Assembly (NCBI RefSeq): GCF_020217425.1
Contig: NZ_CP084090.1
Span: 310,001-374,000, forward strand
DNA from: Halomicrobium urmianum
GTDB taxonomy: Archaea > Halobacteriota > Halobacteria > Halobacteriales > Haloarculaceae
Length of the DNA: 64,000 nt
Reading direction: 5' to 3'
Positions within the stretch are counted from its first letter, which is position 1. Each line of letters starts with the position of its first letter. The translations under genes were made by a program, and so were the position numbers. Under the pieces are notes generated by a model. It did no database searches and had not been told where the DNA came from. It saw only the letters and a list, made by a program, of their open reading frames with translations. This document shows, piece after piece, positions 49,124-56,482 of the stretch.

Positions 49124-50608
49124 CTACTCGAACCGGAAGGTCGGTCCATCGTCGGTGTCCTGCACCTCAACGCCGAGCGCCGCCAGTTCGTCGCGCAGTT
49201 CGTCGGCCCGCTCGTAGTTGCCGGCCTCGCGCTCCTCCTCGCGGACCTCCAGCACGAGTTCGATCAGGTCCTCCGCGACGGCGACGTCGCCCCCATCGCT
49301 CCCGCCGAAGGAGAGTCCGAACACGCCGCCGCCGAGGTCCTCGAAGGCCTCGACGGCGTCTTTCAGCGCGGCGAAGTCGTACTCCTCGCGGTCGTCGACG
49401 TAGGCGTTGACTTCGGAGGCCAGGTCCAGCAGCGCGGCCATCGCCTCCCGGGTGTTGAAGTCGTCGTTCATCGCCGCCTCGAACTCCGCCCGGGCGCCCG
49501 CGACGGCCTCGCGGAGCTCGGGATGTTCGACCCGGGCGTAGGCGTCGACGCTGTCGCAGGCCTCGACCGCCCGCTCGTAGCCCCGATCCAGGCGCTCCCA
49601 GCGCTCCTCGGCCTCGGCGACGGTCTGCTCGGAGAAGGTCGGGTCGGCGGAGTAGACCGTCGACAGGAAGAACGTCCGGAGGACATCGGCGCCGAACTCC
49701 TCGACGGCGTCCGCGGCGGTCGTGAAGTTCCGCAGGCTGGAGGACATCTTCTCGTCCTCGACCTGGACCATCCCCGTGTGGAGCCAGTACCTGGCGAACT
49801 CGACGCCCGTCGCGCACTCGCTCTGGGCGATCTCGTTCTCGTTGTGGGGGAAGACGAGGTCGGAGCCGGCGACGTGGATGTCGAACGTCTCGCCGAGGTG
49901 AGCCGTGCTCATCGCAGAGCACTCGATGTGCCAGCCCGGGCGGCCCTCGCCCCACGGCGAGTCCCAGGTCTGTGCGGTCTCGGCCGCTTCCTCCGGCGGC
50001 GCGGCACCCCCGTGCTGGTGGTCGGCGATCTCCGCCGGGTCGACGCCGCCGGCCTTCCACAGCGCGAAGTCCGCGGGGTTGCGCTTCTCGGAGCGCTCGT
50101 CGGGGTTCCCCTGGGACTCCATCTCGTCGAGGTCCTGATTCGAGAGCTTCCCGTAGCCGTCGAAGGCCTCGACGTCGAAGTACACCGACCCCTCTGACTC
50201 GTAGGCGTAGCCCTTCTCGATCAGCGTTTCCACCATCTCGACGATCACGTCGATGTGCTCGGAGACCCGCGGGTAGACGTCGGCTCGCTTGAGGTTCAGG
50301 TCCCGCATCACCTCGAGGAACTGGGAGATGTAGTGGCGGGCGACCTCGCGCTCGTCGTCGCCGACCTCGCCGACGCGGGCGACGATCTTCTCGTTGACGT
50401 CCGTGAAGTTCTCCACGTGGCGGACGTCGTAGCCCAGGTACTCCAGCCAGCGGTGGATCACGTCCGTGTGCGTCCACGTGCGGGCGTGACCGACGTGCGC
50501 GGGGTCCGACGTCGTCAGCCCACAGAGATAGAGGAGTACCTCGTCGTCGTTGGCCGGCTCGAACGCCTCGCGCTCGCCCGTGAGCGTGTCGGTCACGTGA
50601 AGCGTCAT
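49124..50608 (-). CDS. cysS: Cysteinyl-tRNA synthetase
   Basis: A 494-residue class I aminoacyl-tRNA synthetase. YLCGLTTSDPAHVGHART holds the zinc Cys and the HIGH-like motif (HVGH, about residues 38-41). PGWHIECSAMS and FPHNENEIAQSE carry further zinc ligands, and EKMSSS is the KMSKS-type loop at about 288-293. The C-terminal helical anticodon region is complete, ending EVQDTDDGPTFRFE. The length is normal. Confidence 0.97.
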   Translation of the reverse strand: MTLHVTDTLTGEREAFEPANDDEVLLYLCGLTTSDPAHVGHARTWTHTDVIHRWLEYLGYDVRHVENFTDVNEKIVARVGEVGDDEREVARHYISQFLEVMRDLNLKRADVYPRVSEHIDVIVEMVETLIEKGYAYESEGSVYFDVEAFDGYGKLSNQDLDEMESQGNPDERSEKRNPADFALWKAGGVDPAEIADHQHGGAAPPEEAAETAQTWDSPWGEGRPGWHIECSAMSTAHLGETFDIHVAGSDLVFPHNENEIAQSECATGVEFARYWLHTGMVQVEDEKMSSSLRNFTTAADAVEEFGADVLRTFFLSTVYSADPTFSEQTVAEAEERWERLDRGYERAVEACDSVDAYARVEHPELREAVAGARAEFEAAMNDDFNTREAMAALLDLASEVNAYVDDREEYDFAALKDAVEAFEDLGGGVFGLSFGGSDGGDVAVAEDLIELVLEVREEEREAGNYERADELRDELAALGVEVQDTDDGPTFRFE

Positions 50609-50701
50609 TACCAGGAATCTGCGCGGCTTGGCGTTTCAATCCGTCGGTGACGGGCCGGCCCGGGGAGCGCGTCGGGTCGGAGTGAGTGGCGCTATCGTCC
50701 G

Positions 50702-51184
50702 TCAGGATCGATCCCGGCCGACTGTCTCCTCCAGAACCCGGAGCGCGTCGGGCCCGTCCCGGCGGCCGACGACCGCCGCGATCGTCCCGCCCCCGACCGC
50801 GGCGGCCTCGACGTCGACGTCCGCTGCGTCGAGCGCCCCCAGCGCGGCACGGAGGTGCTCGGGTCCCGCGTCGCCCCGCGCCACGAGCGCCGTCAGCGAC
50901 CCGGCGTCCGGGACGAGCGCGAGGTCGCCCACCACGAGCAGGGCGTCCCCGGGGTCGCCCTCGCCGAACCCGCTCTCCATCGAGACGGGGGCCGACGTGG
51001 TCGGGGCCTCGTACTCGCCCAGTTCCTCGGCGTAGCGCCGCAGCGCCGCGACGACCGCCTCCGTCTCTCCGTCGACGTCCAGAAAGCGGGCCGCCGCCGC
51101 GTAGTTGACCACGCCCGCCCGCAGCGCCTCGACCAGAAACGGGTCCCGCCGGGCCGCCGCTCTCGTCCGCTCCGCGACTGTCAT
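50702..51184 (-). CDS. DUF7523-like haloarchaeal protein
   Basis: A 160-residue protein. RDPFLVEALRAGVVNYAAAARFLD followed by VVAALRRYAEEL forms a helical N-terminal part. The C-terminal half (ALLVVGDLALVPDAGSLTALVARGD... GGGTIAAVVGRRDGPDALRVLEE) looks like an ACT-like alpha/beta domain. It matches a haloarchaeal family recalled as DUF7523. The role is unknown. It diverges from cbiX across a gap containing the second cloverleaf element. Confidence 0.8.
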   Translation of the reverse strand: MTVAERTRAAARRDPFLVEALRAGVVNYAAAARFLDVDGETEAVVAALRRYAEELGEYEAPTTSAPVSMESGFGEGDPGDALLVVGDLALVPDAGSLTALVARGDAGPEHLRAALGALDAADVDVEAAAVGGGTIAAVVGRRDGPDALRVLEETVGRDRS

Positions 51185-51268
51185 ACGAGTCCTCTGGTGT
51201 GGTCACGTCCAAAAGCTTGCGCTAGGAATGACTGGCGAGTGACGTCTCTGGACGAGAGCAACAGTCGA

Positions 51269-51501
51269 GAACAGCCAGAAAGTCCCAGCGTGCTACGCTC
51301 GCGTGCTTGCGTCGCCGGGGTTCGCGTAGCACGCTGCCCCTTTCAGTCCCGCCCAATGCCGGTTGACCAATCAGCGCTGGGCGGGACTGAAAGGGGCGGC
51401 CTGTTCGACGACGGCTGGCGAAGCAAGGACCGCAACGAACCAGTGAGTGAGGACCGCAGCGAGCCACCCGAGTCGAACAGGCCGGGGCTTTCTGGCTGTT
51501 C
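51269..51501. other. Cloverleaf-like structured intergenic element, copy 2
   Basis: The same four-helix arrangement as 14167-14483. P1 is 51269-51286 with 51484-51501 (18 bp, one G-T). P2 is 51287-51298 with 51324-51335 (12 bp). P3 is 51336-51354 with 51379-51397 (19 bp). P4 is 51398-51409 with 51472-51483 (12 bp). All helices abut exactly, with zero bases between them. P3 and its 24-base loop length are conserved with copy 1, while P2 and P4 are different sequences that still pair. It fills most of the 436-base gap between two divergent genes. Confidence 0.85.
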
Positions 51502-51620
51502 ACCGAAGCGGTAGAGCTGCCGAACGAACAGCACACCGATCAAGTTAGAGTTGCTAGAACGACGTTCGGTTGGACATCGCTGACAGAACCCCTAAGGCCC
51601 GTTCGTCCTAACCCCGGGAC

Positions 51621-52499
51621 ATGACTCAGGCGCTCGTCATCGCGGCCCACGGGTCGCACCTCAACGCGGAGTCGTCGACGCCGACGTTCGATCACGCGGA
51701 CACCATCCGCGCGACGGGGGCGTTCGACGAGGTGCGGGAGGCCTTCTGGAAGGAAGAGCCCCACTTCCGGGAGGCCCTGCGGGTGGTCGACGCCGACGAG
51801 GTGTACCTCGTGCCGCTGTTCATCTCGGAGGGGTACTTCACGGAGCAGGTAATCCCGCGGGAGTTCCGCCTGGAGGAGTGGGAGCCGGAGCTGTGGGACT
51901 CCGACGGGACCAGCGCGACCCACGCGACGCTCCGGGCCGCGGACACCGGCCAGACCGTCCACTACTGCGGGCCGGTGGGCACGCACGACTCGATGAGCGA
52001 CGTCATCGTCCGGCGGGCGGAGTCGGTGACGGGCGACGACGACGTCGGCGACGGGTTCGGCCTGGCCGTGGTCGGCCACGGCACCGAGCGCAACGAGAAC
52101 TCGGCGAAGGCCATCGAGTACCACGCCGACCGGATCCGCGAGATGGACCGCTTCGACGAGGTCGAGGCGCTGTTCATGGACGAGGACCCGGAGGTCGACG
52201 ACGTCACCGACTTCTTCGAGAGCGACGATATCGTCGTGGTCCCGCTGTTCGTCGCGGACGGCTACCACACGCAGGAGGACATCCCCGAGGACATGGGGCT
52301 GACTGACGACTACCGGACGGGCTGGGACACGCCCGCGGCGGTCGACGGCCACCGCATCTGGTACTCCGGCGCGGTGGGGACCGAGCCGCTGATGGCCGAC
52401 GTGGTGCTGGAGCGGGCCGCCGACGCCGGGGCGGACGTCGAAGGGGCCATCGAGCGCGTGAAGGCGGAAACCGGCGGCTCGCCGGCGACGGGCGACTGA
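51621..52499 (+). CDS. cbiX: Sirohydrochlorin cobaltochelatase CbiX-like
   Basis: A 292-residue protein built of two CbiX-like halves: the start ALVIAAHGSHLNAES with the metal-binding His10, then VYLVPLFISEGYFTEQVIP in half one, and LAVVVGHGTERNENSAKAI plus VVVPLFVADGYHTQEDIP in half two. The enzyme inserts cobalt into sirohydrochlorin in anaerobic-type cobalamin synthesis. It is followed 30 bases later by the DR2241-family gene, a pairing that recurs in haloarchaea. Confidence 0.9.
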   Translation: MTQALVIAAHGSHLNAESSTPTFDHADTIRATGAFDEVREAFWKEEPHFREALRVVDADEVYLVPLFISEGYFTEQVIPREFRLEEWEPELWDSDGTSATHATLRAADTGQTVHYCGPVGTHDSMSDVIVRRAESVTGDDDVGDGFGLAVVGHGTERNENSAKAIEYHADRIREMDRFDEVEALFMDEDPEVDDVTDFFESDDIVVVPLFVADGYHTQEDIPEDMGLTDDYRTGWDTPAAVDGHRIWYSGAVGTEPLMADVVLERAADAGADVEGAIERVKAETGGSPATGD

Positions 52500-52529
52500 G
52501 AGAACGAGGCGTATTCGACACGACGACTC

Positions 52530-53621
52530 ATGACAACCATGCACGACTCGCAGGTGGCGGCGGTGACCGAGGCGGCCGCCGACGGGATCGACTTCGACGG
52601 ATTCGAAGTGCGGGCCGACGGCGACGAGTACCGCGTCGCCGCGAACGGGGCCGAGACGACCGTCGGCGAGGACGACCTCGACGCCGCCCTCGCCGAGCAC
52701 GTCGACTACGCGACGAACTGGTACTTCTGGCACGCGACCGCGCCGCAGGCTGAGCCCCGGTGGGCGTACCTGCGGTGGCTGGAGCGGTCCGACGAGCTGT
52801 CGGTCCCCGAGCGCTACGACGCGCTCCGGGAGGGCGTCACCCGCTCGTGGGGTCAGTTACGCATCACGGCGACGGTGGACGAGGGCGGTCAGCGCCGGTA
52901 CGCCCTCCGCAACGAGGAGGACGCGGACGTCCCCGACGAAGACCTGGCGACCTACGAGGACCCGCTGGAGGCGCGCTCGCTGGCCAAGCGGGACGACGAC
53001 GGGAAGTACCGCCCGCTGAAGACCGCCCCCACGCTCCGGACGGGCTGGCGCTTCGCCGGTCTCTCGGCTGAGGGGCTGGTCCAGGCGGTCGACTTCTTCT
53101 ACCCCGCGACGGTCGCCAACTGGTACGCCGAGCGGGAGGGCGAGCTGGACGTCGACCACTGGCGTGAGACGATGGAGCGCCAGACCGGCATGTTCGGGCT
53201 CGTCGAGACCTGGGACCGCGGCGAGGGCCACGAGCACGTGAACTGGGTCGCCGAGGCCTGCTGCGTCGACTCCCAGTGTCTGAAGCGCCGGGAGTGGCAG
53301 TACGACGACGAGACCGACCTCGACGTGGACGGCGGCGACGGCCGCTTCCCCTGCCGGGAGCCGTGCTCGGTGGTCATCTCGGCCGCCCGCCAGTGGACCA
53401 AGCTCGAGGCCGAGGAGCCGCGGACCTACGAGTTCGAGCTGACGCCCAGCGAGAAGGAGCAGATCGAGGCGATCGTCGACGCCGTCGCCGACGGCGAGGC
53501 CGAGGAGATCCGCGAGGCCGACGTCTACGAGGGGGCGAACCGCTATCGGGCGCGGTTCCTCCGGGCGAAGCTGTTCGACGAGGACGGCAACCTCGCCGGC
53601 GTCGAGACCGACCGGGAGTGA
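52530..53621 (+). CDS. DR2241 family protein (cobalamin-cluster partner)
   Basis: A 363-residue protein. A Cys-rich segment EACCVDSQCLKRREWQY at about 247-263 plus CREPCSVVISAARQW at about 280-294 suggests an Fe-S or metal site. A C-terminal ELTPSEKEQIEAIVDAV and ANRYRARFLRAKLFDE complete the match to the DR2241 family. It sits directly after cbiX and may act in cobalt-porphyrin or siroheme chemistry; this is inferred from context. Confidence 0.8.
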   Translation: MTTMHDSQVAAVTEAAADGIDFDGFEVRADGDEYRVAANGAETTVGEDDLDAALAEHVDYATNWYFWHATAPQAEPRWAYLRWLERSDELSVPERYDALREGVTRSWGQLRITATVDEGGQRRYALRNEEDADVPDEDLATYEDPLEARSLAKRDDDGKYRPLKTAPTLRTGWRFAGLSAEGLVQAVDFFYPATVANWYAEREGELDVDHWRETMERQTGMFGLVETWDRGEGHEHVNWVAEACCVDSQCLKRREWQYDDETDLDVDGGDGRFPCREPCSVVISAARQWTKLEAEEPRTYEFELTPSEKEQIEAIVDAVADGEAEEIREADVYEGANRYRARFLRAKLFDEDGNLAGVETDRE

Positions 53622-53640
53622 CGGGCGAACGGAGTTCCGT

Positions 53641-54216
53641 TCAGTCGTCGTCGCGGCGCGGGCCGGCGGCCGCGTAGAGACCGGTCAGGACGGTCAGCGC
53701 GACGACGGCGGCGCCGACCCGGACGGCCGTCGACTGGACGAGGGCGGCCGCGACGGCTGCGACGAGCAGCGCAAGCCCGCCGAGCAGGAAGACGGAACGC
53801 TCGCCGTCGAGCAGTGAGCCGGTCGACTCGTCGTCGGTCCCGGCGTCGGGCTGGGGCTGCGCGAGCGACTCGTCGACCCGGACTTCGTCCTGCTCCTCGG
53901 TCGGTTCGGTGATCCGGACGTCGACGTAGCGCGTCTCCGCGCCGTATCCCGTCGCTACCTTGAGCTTCCCGAGGACCGACCCCTCCTCCCGGAGGGTGAC
54001 GCCGACGGGCCGCTGGGAGTCGGCGTCCACGTAGTGGTTGGTCGCCTCGATGGTCGCGATCTCCGAGAGCGAGTCGTCCAGGTGGAGGTGGACGTGGACC
54101 GGTTCGCCGTGATTGATCAACCGGACGTCGAAGGAGTCGTCGGTCTCGAACGAGGCCGGCACCTCGAGCGAGTGCAGCGACTGCCGGTTGACGTGCACGG
54201 GGAGCGTGTCTGGCAC
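53641..54216 (-). CDS. DUF7524-like membrane-anchored protein
   Basis: A 191-residue protein. The N-terminal beta domain (MPDTLPVHVNRQSLHSLEVP, LINHGEPVHVHLHLDDSL) looks like an immunoglobulin-like fold. An acidic linker follows and two C-terminal hydrophobic helices (VFLLGGLALLVAAVAAALV; VGAAVVALTVLTGLYAAAG) anchor it. It matches a haloarchaeal family recalled as DUF7524. The function is unknown. It is convergent with the DR2241 gene, 19 bases apart. Confidence 0.75.
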   Translation of the reverse strand: MPDTLPVHVNRQSLHSLEVPASFETDDSFDVRLINHGEPVHVHLHLDDSLSEIATIEATNHYVDADSQRPVGVTLREEGSVLGKLKVATGYGAETRYVDVRITEPTEEQDEVRVDESLAQPQPDAGTDDESTGSLLDGERSVFLLGGLALLVAAVAAALVQSTAVRVGAAVVALTVLTGLYAAAGPRRDDD

Positions 54217-54311
54217 GGCCGGGTGTGGGTGACGCCGGCAGAAAAAGGTTCACACTGCCGTTTCAGACGTCCCCGGCAGGAATCAAGTATAATCCCACTG
54301 CCGTCCAGCGA

Positions 54312-54506
54312 TCAGGCCGGGCTCTCCTCGCGCATGTCCGGCGGCAGCAGGTTCGGGATGCCGTCCTCGATGGGGTAGGTCTCGCCGCACTCGGTACACA
54401 CGAGCCGCCCGGCGAGAATCTCGCCGTCCTCTTCCTCGTCGACCTCCAGCTCGAGTTCCTGCTTGTCCAGCGGACAGCAGACGATGTCCATCAGGTCCCG
54501 CTTCAT
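54312..54506 (-). CDS. Trm112-like methyltransferase activator
   Basis: A 64-residue zinc-ribbon protein: DLMDIVCCPLDKQELELE, LVCTECGETYPIEDGIPNLLPP. Trm112 proteins bind and stabilise several tRNA, rRNA and protein methyltransferases, and haloarchaeal Trm112 is known to have many partners. Cys10/11 and Cys37/40 are the likely zinc ligands. The length is typical. Confidence 0.9.
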   Translation of the reverse strand: MKRDLMDIVCCPLDKQELELEVDEEEDGEILAGRLVCTECGETYPIEDGIPNLLPPDMREESPA

Positions 54507-54596
54507 GTCTCGCCGTCCGGCCGGACCGGTGAAAAGCGTGCCGGGTCGCCGCAGCGATCAGGCGACGGCCGGGCTCGTCCGGCGTCACCCGGTGCG

Positions 54597-55958
54597 TCAG
54601 AACGGGCGCTCGCGGACGACCGTCTCGGACCGGCCGGGACCGATCCCGACGGCGTAGATGGGCACGTCGACCTCGTCGCTGACGTACTCGAGGTACGTCC
54701 TCGCTTCCTCGGGGAGGGCCTCGTAGCCCTCGTCGGCGACCTGCTCCCAGTCGACGTCCGACCAGCCGTCGAAGATGCGGTAGTCGGGCTCGCAGTCGCC
54801 CCACCGCTCGGTCGTCGCCGGCATGGTGAGAAGCTCCTCGCCGTCCAGCGTGTAGGAGTGGGCGGCCTTCACCTCGTCGAGGCCGGCGAGCGTGTCCACG
54901 TGGTTGACGGCCAGGCCGGTGAACTCGGACACCCGGCTGGCGTGGCGGAGCATGGGCACGTCGAGCCAGCCGACGCGGCGGGGACGGCCCGTGACGGTGC
55001 CGTACTCGTCGCCGGCCTCGCGGATGTAGGTGGCCAGCTCCTCCTCCTGTTCACCGGCGTCCCCGTCGTAGCCGGGCGTGTCGCCCTCGACGCCGGCGAG
55101 TTCGGTCGGCATCGGTCCGCTGCCCACCCGCGTGAGGTAGGCCTTGACGATGCCGATGACCTCGCCGTCGCCGACGACGCCCGGACCGAGGCCGGTCCCG
55201 GTACAGGCGCCCCCGGCCGTCGGGTTCGAGGACGTCACGTACGGGTAGTTGCCGTGGTCGATGTCGATGACGGTTCCCTGGGCGCCCTCCAGCATCACGT
55301 CGTCGCCGTCGTCGATCCGGTCGGACAGGTACTTCCCGGCGTTGACGAGCATGCCCTCGTTTGCCAGGCGCTGGCCGTACTCGCGGTACTCCTCGTACAG
55401 CGCGTCGACGTCGAACTCCTCGCCGACGTCGACCTCCAGAACGTCCTCGGCGAGCGCGCGCTTCAGCGGGACGACGTACTCCAGGCGCTCGCGGAGCACG
55501 TCGGGATCGGTGAGGTCGCCGATCCGGACGCCGCGCCGGCCGGCCTTGTCCTCGTAGGTCGGGCCGATGCCGCGGCCGGTGGTGCCGACCTCCTGGTCGT
55601 CCTCGCTCTTGACGTCCTCCTCGATGCCGTCGAGGACGCGGTGGTACGGGAAGATGACGTGGGCGCGTCGGGCGACGCGGACGTCGGGATCGAGCCCGCG
55701 GTCGCGCAGCGTGTCGATCTCGTCGAACAGCGTCCGCGGGTTGACGACGCACCCGTTGCCGAGCACGCCGGTCTTGCCGCGGATGGCCCCGCTCGGGACG
55801 AGGGAGAGCTTGTACTCCTGGCCCTCGTGGACGACGGTGTGGCCAGCGTTGTCGCCGCCCTGGTACCGGGCGACAACGTCCGCCGCGTCGCCGTACAGGT
55901 CGACGACGCCGCCCTTCCCCTCGTCGCCGAGCTGCGAGCCGACGATTGTTACGGTCAT
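54597..55958 (-). CDS. purA: Adenylosuccinate synthetase
   Basis: A 453-residue GTP-dependent enzyme joining IMP and aspartate on the way to AMP. MTVTIVGSQLGDEGKGG holds the P-loop, DNAGHTVV, GRGIGPTYEDKAGR, and TRVGSGPMPTEL with the later GRPRRVGWLD segment are family hallmarks. The ATG at 55958 is preferred over the GTG at 55961. It diverges from the HTH gene at 56165. Confidence 0.97.
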   Translation of the reverse strand: MTVTIVGSQLGDEGKGGVVDLYGDAADVVARYQGGDNAGHTVVHEGQEYKLSLVPSGAIRGKTGVLGNGCVVNPRTLFDEIDTLRDRGLDPDVRVARRAHVIFPYHRVLDGIEEDVKSEDDQEVGTTGRGIGPTYEDKAGRRGVRIGDLTDPDVLRERLEYVVPLKRALAEDVLEVDVGEEFDVDALYEEYREYGQRLANEGMLVNAGKYLSDRIDDGDDVMLEGAQGTVIDIDHGNYPYVTSSNPTAGGACTGTGLGPGVVGDGEVIGIVKAYLTRVGSGPMPTELAGVEGDTPGYDGDAGEQEEELATYIREAGDEYGTVTGRPRRVGWLDVPMLRHASRVSEFTGLAVNHVDTLAGLDEVKAAHSYTLDGEELLTMPATTERWGDCEPDYRIFDGWSDVDWEQVADEGYEALPEEARTYLEYVSDEVDVPIYAVGIGPGRSETVVRERPF

Positions 55959-56130
55959 CACGGGTGGATTCCGCCCATCGTGGTAAACAGATTACGGTCG
56001 CGCGCGACCGAACCGGGGACCAGTCGGGGAGCGCACGCGCCACGACACCTTTAAGCACACCTGCCGAGAATTCCCAAATCCAGCCCGAAACGAGGGGGTC
56101 CCGACCGACAGGACCCCGTTGGACAGCAAC

Positions 56131-56137
56131 TTTTAAA
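56131..56137 (+). promoter_or_regulatory. TATA box of the HTH gene at 56165
   Basis: TTTTAAA lies about 30 bases before the ATG, consistent with a leaderless transcript. Confidence 0.55.
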
Positions 56138-56164
56138 TCCCGCAAACACAAGTTAACAATTGCC

Positions 56165-56470
56165 ATGATAGACAGGCTTGAGAAGGAAGTGGACATGTTG
56201 GAGCGCCACCTCCAGGTGCTCCGGATGGTGATCGAGAACGAGCCGATCGGCATCGTGAAGATGTCCAACGAGACTGGCTACCCACACCACAAGGTACGGT
56301 ACTCCCTGCGCGTCCTCGAGGAGGAGAACCTCATCGAGCCCTCCAGCCAGGGCGCGATCACGACCGAGCAGACCAGCGAGTTCGTCAACGACCTCGACGA
56401 CAAGATCGACGAGATCATCGACAAGCTCGAGGGGATGAAGATCGAAGGCGCCGCGGAGATCGAAGGCTGA
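56165..56470 (+). CDS. Small winged-helix/coiled-coil transcription regulator
   Basis: A 101-residue protein. A leucine-rich first helix (MIDRLEKEVDMLERHLQVLRMVIENE) precedes a winged helix (IGIVKMSNETGYPHHKVRYSLRVLEEENLI) and a C-terminal coiled helix (DLDDKIDEIIDKLEGM), probably for dimerisation. It is conserved beside purA in haloarchaea. The target genes are unknown. The ATG at 56165 is supported by the TATA box. Confidence 0.85.
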   Translation: MIDRLEKEVDMLERHLQVLRMVIENEPIGIVKMSNETGYPHHKVRYSLRVLEEENLIEPSSQGAITTEQTSEFVNDLDDKIDEIIDKLEGMKIEGAAEIEG

Positions 56471-56482
56471 CTTCGTTCGGAG

